Positions 9,607-19,041 of a stretch of 64,000 bases of DNA are shown here, piece after piece (the stretch's first letter is position 1; each line of letters begins with the position of its first letter). This DNA is from Obelidium mucronatum (Eukaryota > Chytridiomycota > Chytridiomycetes > Chytridiales > Chytriomycetaceae), in contig JAIVFH010000003.1 in assembly GCA_025765595.1 (NCBI GenBank), positions 434,001 through 498,000 on the forward strand, read 5' to 3'. Position numbers and translations under genes: made by a program. The notes under the pieces are model-generated. The model was not told the DNA's origin. It ran no database searches and saw only the letters and a list, made by a program, of their open reading frames with translations.

Positions 9607-12600
9607 ATGGACGACACGCAGGAGACGCCCATGGCGACACCGCCACAACACGTTGCAGAGCTCCCTCCATATTCGAATGCATCTGCAGCCACAACGTCCT
9701 CGGGCGTTGCCGCCCGCTTCCTCCAGACTTCCAATCCTCAAGCAACTACACCACCCATGTAAGCGCTCCTCTTGCTCATTGGACTTCACTAAACAAAAGA
9801 AAAACAAAAAACAAAAAATAACGGGTTATATATTCCATTGATTGGGTCTCTCTTGTATAACTCTTTTTTAAGCCTTGTGATGGACTCGATTTCGACTGGA
9901 GCTCCATTTGCCCAGAAACGCATTGACTTGAATTCGACAGTCAAAATTGGCCGGAAAGTCAACGTCAAGGCAGGTCCTGAACCGAGCAACGGGATTTTTG
10001 ATTCAAAAGTCTTGTCGCGAAACCACGCTGAGATATGGTTTGAGGGGGGCAAAGTATAGTTTCTTCATTTTTGGAAGACGTGTGGACCACTTTGCAAACT
10101 CTTTTTTTTTGGTTTCCCTCGCTAGGTGTGGATAAAGGACGTCAAATCCAGTAACGGAACGTTTATCAATAATATCAGACTGAGTGAGGAAGGTCAAGCG
10201 AGTGCTCCACATGAACTGAAGACTGGCGACACTGTTGAATTTGGAATCGATATTATGAATGATGACGGGATGACTGGTAAAAAAAACAAGAACAGAAAAT
10301 TGGTTGGGTAGAATTAATGCGTTTTTTTTTGTTTGTTGAAAGTCATGTACTACAAGGTTTCTTCAAAAATTATGCTTTGGGATCCAGCTCAAGGACCACT
10401 GCCACCTCCTTCAAATTTGGTGCCCTCAAGGTCTGGCGACAATTGGTGGGTTTTATTGGGAGACTTATAGTCTTGGTCTTAACGGTTGGGTTTGTTTTTA
10501 TTCAGGGGTGCTGTTCCAGCAAAAAAGGCTACAGTAAAGATGGATGCGGTGTTCAATATGCTTGACGTGAGAGAAAATATTTTTTTAATATTTTTTTTGG
10601 TCTTTCCTCACTCCAACACTAAAAGTTACCATGTTCTAGGAAGAAATTCGGAAGGCAAACGCAACGACTGACCAAATCAACAAACTAAAATCGGAACTGA
10701 CGGATATAAACCACCTCGTAGCCGCAACGACTCAATTGAACGGTACATCCCCTGTGGATGTGTATCCACCGTTCTCGGCTTCTCCCCATCGCGGAGTTGG
10801 CGACAGCCCAAACACCAACACTGCGGGCAGAGGAGCACCGCCTACCTCAAGAGGGACTGTAAGTGCCAAGGCAGTTTCGGCAGCATCTGCAGCTGAAACG
10901 TCGCCGGCGCCGGCGTCTGTCACAGCAGCAAATGACGCGGTTCCAGATTCTGACCAAATCGGAAATGCCGCTGCTGCTCAATCGGAAGCATTTTTGGCGT
11001 TAAAGGAGCAAGTGAGATCCCAGGAGGAATTGATTACGGGATTGAAGGAGCGGCTAGGTGCATTTGAGACCGAGTTGACGCAAGCGAAAACCAAGCTATC
11101 TGAAGCCAATAAGAATCTGAAGGAAACGCGGGGAATTGAGTCAACCTATATACAAGGATAATGAGGATTTGAAAAAGAAGCGGCAGGAGGTGGAAGCGGA
11201 GCTTGTGCTGGTGAAGAGGGTCGAAGGCGCCCGAGTGTTGGAGTTGGAAAAGAAAGTGGCTGCGTTGAAAAAAGAGTGCGATGCGATGAAGGAGGTGTGT
11301 ACTCATGTGTATTTTCGATGTTCCTGAAACACCTTGTTACTCTTAGCGCGAAGAGGCTATAATTGAAACATCTCTGGCCACGACGAACGCGCAGAAGGCT
11401 CATTTGGAATCCCTTGAATCAGAAATTGCCAAACTTCAATCGGAAAAGGAGTCTCTCGAGATGCAATATTCCAAAGAACTCGCCACGGTTCGAGATGATA
11501 CTGCAATGCGCACCAGATCCGATTTGGATGCCTTGGAAAAGCTTGCTCAGGAGTCGGAGAACATGCACAAGGAAGAAGTAAAGCGATTGGAAAAGATTGT
11601 TAAGGATCTTGGAGAAAAAAATAGTGGATTGGAGGCTGTTGTTAAAGTGTTGGAGCAGGCGGTAGAGAGTGCTAATCTTGTCTTGACGGAAACGAATCAA
11701 GCGTTTGGAGATGAACGAAGGGAGCTGTTGGATAGGATTGAAGCATTGTCTGCCAAAGATGTGGCTGGTGCCAAAGGACAGGAAGATGTTATGAAGGAAT
11801 TGGCACGGCAGCACCGTATTACAGTTGAGGGCCTTAATCGCGTTGTGGAAGAATTGAATGATCGTCTTGTGGAGCAGAAAAAAAATCATGACGGAGTTGT
11901 TCAGAGTTTGGAAGCGCGCGTTTCTGAATCGGAAAGTAAGCTGAAACCAAATGTGGAGCTGCTGAAAGCAAAAGAAGCCAAACTGGTTGCAGTGGAAGCC
12001 AAGTTGCAGGAGACTGAAACTGCTTCGAAGACCAAGGATTCTAAATTGAAGGAAGCTGATGGCAAAGTGAAAGAAGTTGAAACGAAACTGAAGGATACCC
12101 ATTCTGCCTTGACTGCCAAGGAGTCTCTGCTGAAAGAGTATGAGAGTCAGGTCAAGGCGAAAGAAATGCTCTTGAAAGAGAGGGACACCCAATTGAAAGA
12201 GAGAGACTCTAAATTGAAGGCAAAAGACGCGTTGATTCAATCCAAAGAAGCTCAATTGAAGGAAAGAGACATTCAATTGAAGGAAAGGGATGTGGTTTTG
12301 AAGGAGAAGGAGTCTGATTTGAAAAAGAAGGAAGAGGTGTGGAAGGACATGTCTGATCAATTGAAGGCAAAGGAAGCTCAATTGCAAGAACAGCAATCGC
12401 GTTTGAAGACCGCGGAAAGTCAGTTGAAGACAGTTGAGGCTCAGATTAGGGCAATCGAAACCAAAGCAGTGACTCCAGCCAGTCCAGGCGCTGACTCTGG
12501 TCTGCGGCAACGCAAAAAGGGCGGCAAAGGAGTGTCTACGGATTCATCAGTTGCCACAAATGCGTCCATTGCATCAGCAACAGCAAGCAAAACCAATCCA

Positions 12601-12758
12601 TCGTTTGTAGTTCAGAATGTATGTGTGTTTTTTTTTGTTGCTTGGTTTATTTGCTGACCTGCATATGTTTCTTACGGTAGATTGTATTTTATGTCGTGTT
12701 CGCATCGTTTGTGTCTTTTGGAACGTATCTGTCAATGAGCAGCGCGTCTCAACCTTAA
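9607..12758 (+). CDS. FHA-domain, coiled-coil, tail-anchored protein (SLMAP/FAR9/FAR10-like, STRIPAK)
   Basis: Exons: 9607-9758, 9873-10053, 10126-10276, 10343-10445, 10506-10566, 10640-11294, 11347-12618, 12681-12758. A disordered N terminus precedes an FHA domain with the phosphothreonine-binding elements [21 protein letters not shown] Ser/Ala-rich linker follows, then about 500 residues of coiled coil with tandem heptads of the form LKERDxQ. The last exon encodes a hydrophobic tail anchor ([17 protein letters not shown]) ending a few residues from the terminus. SLMAP and its fungal relatives FAR9/FAR10 share this order and recruit the STRIPAK phosphatase complex to ER or nuclear envelope. 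Exon 6 needs one base fewer in the G4 run at 11130-11133 to stay in frame (see findings). The decayed duplicate and mobile island begin just downstream. Confidence 0.78.
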
Positions 12759-12809
12759 TTCCAGCTTATTTATTAATAAAATTATCAATATTATGTAATA
12801 TTAATAATA

Positions 12810-13052
12810 TTAATAAATAGAAAAACTTTTATTTAATCAATCCATCAATGTGGTGCCAGTGTAAGCCACACCTGACACTTCTGCTGCTTCTTGTTGGCAT
12901 TGTCGGCACTTGCTGCAATCTCATGGCATTCTTGAAGGAGGCAAAGCCTCTCATTGCGTATCTCTCGACTGAAACGCTCAGCGCGCGGCGTTGCGCAGCG
13001 ACTCAGCCTGTGACTACGCATTGCAGCAAGTGAGCTGCACGTGTTTGCAGTC
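12810..13052 (+). pseudogene. Decayed copy of the 5' end of the glycosyltransferase-like gene at 32689
   Basis: This stretch aligns with 32648-32922: the leader before the ATG is nearly identical, the ATG is conserved, and shared blocks include CTGCTGCTTCTTGTTGG, CGTATCTCTCG and GCACGTGTTTGC. Translation gives LLLLLVGI and AYLST like the intact gene, then stops at 13033. Many differences are C-to-T or G-to-A at places where the intact gene has CG (for example CGGCGCCGG against TGGTGCCAG). Similarity ends at 13052, where a telomere-like CCTAACCCTAA begins. Confidence 0.75.
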
Positions 13053-13056
13053 CTAA

Positions 13057-13630
13057 CCCTAAGCGCGGAGCTAGTTGGCTGGGGGATTATTAGTGGAAGT
13101 AGAAGGCAGGCCTACAAGGGGGGTTGGGGTTCTACTACAATCCCCAATGTGGAGTCGGGTCTTACTATACTGCCTCAAAGATGGGGAAGAAATAGCGGTC
13201 AAGAGATGAGAAATGCTGCCCAGTATGTGCAAAAGCATCAAATTTGCCCCTTACAAAATCACAGCTGACTGAGGTGCGTTCGTGCCGTTGGCCTCCGCTA
13301 GGACCTTTTTATCTTGCTGGGAGGTGGGTGACAAGGGGCAAATGCAAATAAATAGCAATTACTGACTGGTTGAGGGTGGTTCAGGCTGGTTCATCATTGT
13401 TTGTGACTGGTTTCGACTGGTTTGCACTGATGTTTATTTATGAAGGTTGACACTGCCGAAGACAAATAACGAAAAAAAAACACAAAAAACAAAAACACAA
13501 ATCAAAACCAGTCTAATATTTGATGCAAGTTGAATCGCTTTTGAGTCCTCTACATTTCTGCTTTTTGAATGTGGATGTTGCGATCACTTTGTGTTTTTTC
13601 AAGAAGTCATCCACACTCCCTTTGAAGTGA
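13057..13630. other. Non-coding stretch at the left edge of the island
   Basis: No credible gene. It contains G-rich patches, and around 13364-13440 a short family of GGTT-containing near-repeats (CTGGTT/GTGGTT every 10-20 bases). Confidence 0.5.
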
Positions 13631-13634
13631 TGCC

Positions 13635-15903
13635 TCAAACAGCCAACAACAGACCATCAATCGTTGATAGCTCATCAGGACCATACACTCGCTTTAGCCG
13701 TTCTTCCAGCAACTTTTGGTCATATGCTACCCTTTGTTGTTTTGAGTTCTGAAGCCTTGTTGCTTCTCTTTTTGATTCTGTTGCTGCGGCGCGCAGCTGT
13801 CGCATTCGGATACGCTGTGATTCAAGCTCTCGCTCATGAGCTGCTGGTGAGCATTGAGCGTGAATCTTCCGTTTACTAACAGCCTTTTGGTGAGCAGAGT
13901 ACTGATTTTCCGTATTACGAATTCTAAGAACACGAGAAGGGGCTAAGGGGGTACCAGGGGCCACAATGGGGGTTGGAGGCTCATCAGAACTGGTGGCGGA
14001 AGGAGTCACCATTGGCGGATAAACTAATGAAATAGTAGGGGGCGGTGCAGGGGTGGTAGGGTAAAAGGAGACCGGGACAATATTATCAAATGGCTGACGT
14101 TTGCTGAGGCAAGACGCTGATGAGGCATTACGCAACAAAGACTTGCCAATGGGCATTGGAAGGTAACCTAGGTGTTGGAGGCACATGAAACTCATGTTGC
14201 AAGCTCCATGTTTGGGAATAAAGTTTAAGAATTATCTCCAAAATCTCTCTAGTGCCCACAACGATCAGCTCACCTGCTTACAGAACCAGCACCGCTTCCA
14301 GTCCCTCTACAACAGATTAAGAGTCTTACGCTCTACCGATTGAGCTAGCCGGGCATTTCTACAGCTATCTCTTTCCTATCTATCTTCTCCAGCAAACCAT
14401 CTCAGCAACACTGGGAAGACCTCATGCGTGTCTTCCGCTACATCCATGACACACAAGACCACGGTATCTTCTACTCCAAACAAGGCAATTCAAGTCCTAT
14501 CGGCTACAGCGACGCCGCGTACAACATCCACCACGAAGCTAAGTCGCAGCTTGGCTACATGGTTGTACTTGCGGATGGCGTCATCAGCTGGAAATCAACC
14601 AAGACTCCAGTCACCCCACTCTCATCTACAGAAGCCGAATACATGTCTATCAGTGAACTAGGACGCGAACTACAGTCTTTTATTCAGCTATACGATACAC
14701 TCAACATACCACTCGAAAAACCAATTCAAGTATTCGAAGACAACCAGTCTACTATTCATCAATGCAACAACGACGTATTCTCACATCGATCCAAGCACAT
14801 CAATATTCGATACCACTATATCCGCGAACTGGTCAATTTAAAACAAGTCAAGGTCACTTGGATCAAGACCGCTGACCAGCCAGCCGATTTACTCACCAAG
14901 TGTCTTGGACGCGATCAATTCAAGAAACTTCGTGCCCGATTCGGCATGATGTCTCTTACCGCGATTACAATTTAAACTATTTACGACTCAAGATTGACTT
15001 CCGCGATACGCATTGGGGCTAGTCGTGATTTGCCCCTCATAATGCTAAGTCAACTCTATTCAATTCAATTCGATTTCGACTCTAGACTATAGAAACTTCA
15101 ATATTTTAAACACACAACTCATATAGAACAATTCAACTATTTATTCAAGTTCAAAAGTACACAAGAAAACCAACCACTTAGCTCAATGGTCAGAGCGCAA
15201 GTCTGCTACCAAGACAACCCAGGTTCAAGACCTGCTCTGCGCACTTGTTCGATTATTACATATCCGCCTATGAAGGTTTCACTTTATCCTTGCTTCGCCA
15301 TTTTAATGGTTGAGCGAGGGACGAGTGTTTTAGTCAGTAAGAATCTGACACAGGGTGTAATAACGCAAGACCGCACAGAAAGACACAACTCTCAAGCGAT
15401 TCACACGATCAAGGGGAAGGCACCATCACGTGACAATCACATGACCTTCGCCGAGCCCGTTTAATCACCAAGCCTTAATTCATCATTGACAATTAATCAA
15501 GTCACATTCATGTCACATGATCCAAGTCTGATCGTTGTTCAATTCATTCTTTATTCAATCATGTTCGCTTGAGGGGAAGTGTTGGAGGCACATGAAACTC
15601 ATGTTGCAAGCTCCATGTTTGGGAATAAAGTTTAAGAATTATCTCCAAAATCTCTCTAGTGCCCACAACGATCAGCTCACCTGCTTACAGAACCAGCACC
15701 GCTTCCAGTCCCTCTACAACACTAGGGAAGGCAAAATCCAATAAGAACAAGATATTGGAATTCATAACTTTCAATGAACCAGGAATTCCAATAAAGACAT
15801 GTTATTGGAATTAAGAGTATTGGTTCTTACGAGCAACAGGTACTGCCTTAAACTGCCAGTACAGTGATCGCAGTATGGGGAGCAACCTGTGTACAAGGGA
15901 CAT
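13635..15903 (-). CDS. Unrecognised basic, Lys/Arg-rich protein interrupted by a copia element in its intron
   Basis: Exon 1 is 15903-15831 (MSLVHRLLPILRSLYWQFKA) and exon 2 is 14167-13635; joined in phase they give 201 residues. The donor is GTAAGA at 15830 downwards. The acceptor CCTAG is exactly the 5-bp target that the copia element at 14173-15721 duplicated, so the insertion sits on the intron-exon border and leaves a usable acceptor copy on each side. The natural intron carries two perfect hairpins (15737-15760 and 15784-15812). The C-terminal half is a predicted basic helix (RELESQRIRMRQLRAAATES, YDQKLLEERLKRVYG), vaguely bZIP-like but without a convincing leucine zipper. Function unknown. 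Confidence 0.5.
14173..14314 (+). repeat. 5' LTR of the copia element
   Basis: 142 bp, begins TGTTGGAGG and ends ACAACA; same sequence as 15580-15721. Confidence 0.92.
14315..14354 (-). other. Primer-binding site: complement of the 5' half of tRNA-Lys(CUU)
   Basis: The minus strand reads GCCCGGCTAGCTCAATCGGT then AGAGCGTAAGACTCTTAATC: the acceptor strand, D arm and anticodon region of a tRNA-Lys with CTT anticodon, nucleotides 1 to about 40. It abuts the 5' LTR. Drosophila copia is known to prime from a half tRNA (initiator Met, about nt 1-39); here the half is tRNA-Lys and the full 40 nt are present. Confidence 0.8.
14398..14975 (+). pseudogene. Copia RNase H domain remnant (pol C terminus)
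   Basis: An open frame of about 190 codons ending in a TAA at 14973-14975. It contains the copia RNase H blocks: YSDAAYNIHHEAKSQLGYMV, LSSTEAEYMSIS, VFEDNQSTI, RSKHINIRYHYIREL and DLLTKCLGRDQF. The active-site acidic residues (D in SDA, E in STEAE, D in FEDN) are present. It lacks everything upstream in the polyprotein, starts without a proper initiation context, and is probably inactive alone. Confidence 0.88.
15174..15248 (+). other. tRNA-like module with Pol III A and B boxes (degenerate)
   Basis: Contains an A-box-like TTAGCTCAATGG and a B-box GGTTCAAGACC at tRNA-like spacing. The acceptor ends do not pair, so it is a tRNA relic or a SINE head, not a working tRNA gene. It lies inside the copia element. 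Confidence 0.45.
15580..15721 (+). repeat. 3' LTR of the copia element
   Basis: Identical over 142 bp to the 5' LTR; preceded by a polypurine tract and followed by the target duplication CTAGG. Confidence 0.92.
15737..15812. repeat. Paired TCCAATA/TATTGGA hairpins (intron of the 13635-15903 gene)
   Basis: First hairpin TCCAATA-9 nt-TATTGGA at about 15737-15759. The second, at 15784-15812, is AATTCCAATAA-7 nt-TTATTGGAATT with perfect 11-bp arms. Confidence 0.85.
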
Positions 15904-16062
15904 AACATGAAAAGGAAGGGATTGCAGCTATCTTTTATGTAAAATGAGACACCAAGTGATTAAAAAATATGAGACACGCTTAAAAGAGATACAAGCCAAC
16001 ATAGAAAAATTATAATAAGGGACAAGATACTCCCGTCAACTCCACCAACCAAACCTCAACAC

Positions 16063-17797
16063 TCACTTCGTCAAGTCAATAACTCCATCAACTTCACGGC
16101 TTGACAAGTTGAGAAGTTTCATCACAGCATCTGGCAAGTAGACAATATAGTCGTCATCTTCGGTCTTGATAACGCGTCGTTCCTCTTCCTTGACCTCATT
16201 CCTTCTACTTCGTCTGGGCTTAGGCTTTCTGTCACCACCTTCACCGTCAGTTTCACTTGAATCAGAGTCCTCGCCACTACTTGCATTCTTGGAGTTGGTT
16301 CCAGATTTGCTTCCAGCGGCTTGTTTCAGGTCCCGGTTCACTTTGGCTTGTTCTTGAGTCATCAACAGAGGTCCAACAGCAGTTCCTTGAGAATGGAGTC
16401 CAAGAAGAAAGGCCTTGATTTGTTCAGCGGTTCCCTTCTTTTTCTTGGCAGACTTGGTGAACATCTTAAGCCACTTGATAACCTCCAGCAACAATGATAT
16501 CCCAAAAGAACCCATTTTCTCAGATCGACCAAACTTTCCGTCACATCTTTCTTGGTAAAGAGAGGAGCAAATCCCCGTGAATTGCCTTGGAGAATTTTTT
16601 GGACAGAAAATTTTAGACAATAGTTGGTTGATGTGGGTAAAATTACTAATGGTACTCACCTCACCAACTTGTTCAAGATAATGCTGTACTTCATAGCCAG
16701 GCTCTCCTCTTCCTCAAGTTCTTTCACAACAGCTTGAAGGCGCCCAAATATCCGAAGTTCCAGAATTTTGTCAAGTTTGTTGAACAGCAAGTCAAAATTC
16801 TTGATGATTTGCTTGGGTGTTGTGCCACTTTGGACTTTCCGACTGCTTTGCTTCTTTGCTGATCCCATTTTCCGTGAATCCGATGAATGCTTTGAGTTCT
16901 CTAAAAGTGCAGGCGGTGGGAATGCTTCGTGGTATTGTTCCACCAAGTACTCATTCCATTTCTCTGTAGATGTGGAACTCATCAGAAACATTCTTTTTGT
17001 ATTTCCAATAATACCAGAATATTGGAAAGTGAAAGTTAGAGTTCCAATAAAACCAAATTATTGGAAAAAATAAAGAACCAAACCTGTTGAAGGCCTGGCA
17101 AACATAGAAACACGCCTGCCCTTGTGCAGTAGCCACCTGTGAAAGAGCTTCACCAAATTGTTGGGCATCCGAAAAAACGTTGAGTAAGACAGTCTTAAAC
17201 GCAGCCGCCATGCCCTGTCTCTCGTCAATCCGGAGGGCGGGACGGTTGCTGAGCAGGTTGTCCATTAAAATCGCCGCTGCTCGATTGGGGTTTTGGATGA
17301 TTTCCTGCCGATCCAGCTCCATCCGATTTCTGACTTGGAGTCCAGCTGCCAATGGGTCCACAGGAGGAAGCTCCGTGTTGTTGGTGAGTTCCACAAGCTT
17401 TGCCTTTTTTTCAGGAGGCTTCTCCTCGGTTGGTTCTTCATGTTCTCCATCAGTGGGAGAACCCAACGCGTCATCTTCTTCAGAGCCATCTTCTTCCGGT
17501 CCCCACTTCCGTTTGCTGCGTTGTTTGTGATGGGTGGTGAGGAGAGTTTGTTCATTTCATTTGCAAAAATTAAGTACAGTACCGCCTGTCTTCCCAAACT
17601 CCGAGGACACCTGGACCCTGGATACTACCTGCTGTCAGGGATGCGGCAATTGCTGGGGAGGATGGCTTGGGACAGGTTGGTGTTTCGGCAACAGCTGGAG
17701 TTGGGCTGTTTGGCATATTTTTTTTCTGGGCCTTATTTGCAACCCTAATTTTCACTACTTTTTGCATGTGATCCTGCTTGGACGCTGCTTGGCCCAT
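16063..17797 (-). CDS. Unrecognised 500-residue protein with N-myristoylation-like start
   Basis: Four exons join in phase: 17797-17583, 17515-17084, 16992-16660, 16585-16063. The N terminus MGQAASKQ fits the N-myristoylation consensus (Gly2, Ser6). A nuclear-signal-like RRKRKW and a very acidic stretch (PEEDGSEEDD) follow, then helical segments (RAAAILMDNLLSNRPALRID, AAAFKTVLLNVFSDAQQF) and a Ser-rich, Lys/Arg-rich C terminus ending DGVIDLTK. I recognise no family. It is divergent from the gene starting at 17865, sharing a 68-bp gap with a TATAAATA box. Intron 2 contains two TTCCAATAA hairpins. It could be a cargo gene of a mobile element or a lineage-specific gene. Confidence 0.55.
17002..17066. 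repeat. Paired TTCCAATAA/TTATTGGAA hairpins (intron 2 of the 16063-17797 gene)
   Basis: TTTCCAATA-9 nt-TATTGGAAA at 17002-17028 and TTCCAATAA-7 nt-TTATTGGAA at 17042-17066; both have perfect 9-bp arms. Confidence 0.88.
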
Positions 17798-17864
17798 TGG
17801 CGGGACTGCTATAAATACCAGACCTGATTTGACCTCCCCCCCTCCTCACCTGCACTACTGGATA
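17798..17864. promoter_or_regulatory. Divergent promoter with TATA box
   Basis: The 67 bp between the two divergent ATGs hold TATAAATA at 17810-17817, near the minus-strand start and about 50 bp before the plus-strand start, plus a C-rich tract. Confidence 0.4.
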
Positions 17865-18971
17865 ATGCTCGGAGACGATTGGGATGAATCTGTTCCCACA
17901 CCCCCATCACACCTCCCCCAACCATTGTCAACTTTTCTTACTGGTGATGTTAATGCGAAGCATGACATTCCTGCAAATCTTGGCAAAATTCTAGCCAAGT
18001 TGGAAGTACAGTGTGGTGTTGTCTGTGTCCAATATTGGTCGTGATGAGTCTGGCTACGGGAGGCACTACTTCTCTGAACCAGGTGAAGTCTTTTTATTCC
18101 AATAATTTATTATTATTGGATTTTTGCTGAATTCCTCTTATTAATTCCAATAATTTTTGGTTATTGGATTTCCACTTTTGTTATAATTTGTACTTTTTCT
18201 TTTTATTTCAATGCAGCTGGTTACTATGTCTCTGTCTTCTACGAAAGGCAACCATTGCCTGCAGCATTCCTGTGGCCAATCGAAGTCCTGAATGAAACTG
18301 ATGGAATCTTCCGCAAGCCAACACCAGAGGCTGGTTTTCTTGTTGCCAGCATTTATGGGCAGTCTCTTCTCTCTGCTGATGCCGTGGTGGGCTTGACCTC
18401 CTTCCTTGAAAAATGCCGGGGAAACGGGCCTTACAACGGAAAAGGCCCAGAGATTGTTCCAAAACAATTTGACTTTGGCACTACCGATGTTAACTAGGTA
18501 CGCTTCACCAGAACTTATTGTGAGTTTTCCCCCCTTCTTGATTTGTCTTTCTGCCATTGAACTTACTTTCTTTACCACAATTTCACATATGTAGGGCTTT
18601 CTTCTGTTCCCTATACCCCAAGGAAACTTGGGTACAGCGGAACTCCTCAGAAGGGAGCACCAATGCCAAAAGCTACACCAAACAGACCTACAACTCTTGG
18701 AGCTAATGGGGTCCCTATCATTCCTTTCTATGACTGTGTCAGCTCTGAGTTCAACTTGAAGTTCCTCCAGAAAAACAGACCACTGAAATCAGAGCTCAAG
18801 CCTGGGGATAAAGTGTTGGTCTCTGCCACCATCAAGTTGGACCACAAGACTGGAGAACTTTCCCTTTGTCCCATCTTTGCGGCTCTTTTTGCTCGAGGCT
18901 CCGGAGGAGAAGATCGTGTCCAGTTTCCGAAGAAGGATCAACTTGTATCCAAAGTTGATGACTGGGATTGA
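17865..18971 (+). pseudogene. Unrecognised gene divergent from 16063-17797, with a frame break and an in-frame TAG
   Basis: Begins ATG at 17865 (MLGDDWDESVPTPPSHLPQ). A frame change or an unresolved splice is needed near 18010-18028 to reach SNIGRDESGYGRHYFSEP. The next exons, ..-18082, 18217-18519 and 18595-18971, keep phase, but a TAG at 18495-18497 (after TTDVN) interrupts the frame; CAG to TAG is the simplest change. The C-terminal part (LKPGDKVLVSATIKLD) could be a small beta-barrel. No family is recognised. The intron at 18083-18216 carries two hairpins of the same type as its neighbours. It might also be intact with a splice pattern I have not found. Confidence 0.4.
18096..18168. repeat. 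Paired TCCAATAA/TTATTGGA hairpins (intron of the 17865-18971 gene)
   Basis: Arms at 18098-18105 with 18113-18120, and at 18146-18153 with 18161-18168; each pair is perfect with a 7-nt loop. Confidence 0.85.
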
Positions 18972-19016
18972 CTCTGGTTGTTCTTTGCTTGATTTTTTAC
19001 TTTTGGGATTTTGATA

Positions 19017-19041
19017 TTCCAATAAATTTTTATTATTGGAA
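19017..19041. repeat. Single TTCCAATAA/TTATTGGAA hairpin in the 3' flank
   Basis: TTCCAATAA at 19017-19025 and TTATTGGAA at 19033-19041 with a 7-nt loop, 46 bp after the TGA of the preceding gene. Confidence 0.8.

Larger units (their letters stand above)
14173..15721 (+). mobile_element. Non-autonomous Ty1/copia LTR retrotransposon, recent insertion
   Basis: Flanked by the 5-bp direct repeat CTAGG (14168-14172 and 15722-15726). The LTRs at 14173-14314 and 15580-15721 run TGTTGGAGG...CTACAACA, are both 142 bp and look identical. A primer site follows the 5' LTR at once (14315-14354) and a polypurine tract (TTGAGGGGAAG) precedes the 3' LTR. Only the RNase H end of pol remains; gag, integrase and reverse transcriptase are missing. 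Identical LTRs show that the deleted form itself transposed recently, with proteins supplied by another copy. Confidence 0.92.

Noticed and set aside
11419..12510. 363-codon minus-strand frame opposite the coiled-coil gene
   Set aside because: Antisense shadow of the heptad repeats (periodic Leu/Phe/Gln pattern); the plus strand has a clear domain order and splice sites.
12810..13052. An intact small gene of 61 codons
   Set aside because: It aligns with the first part of the gene at 32689 and stops prematurely, so a decayed duplicate is the better reading.
15174..15248. Functional tRNA gene
   Set aside because: A and B boxes are present but the acceptor strands do not pair and the T stem is imperfect.
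15737..19041. Hairpins as viral-type transcription terminators (as in some giant viruses)
   Set aside because: Six of seven lie inside introns with proper splice sites rather than at gene ends, and no viral hallmark gene was found.
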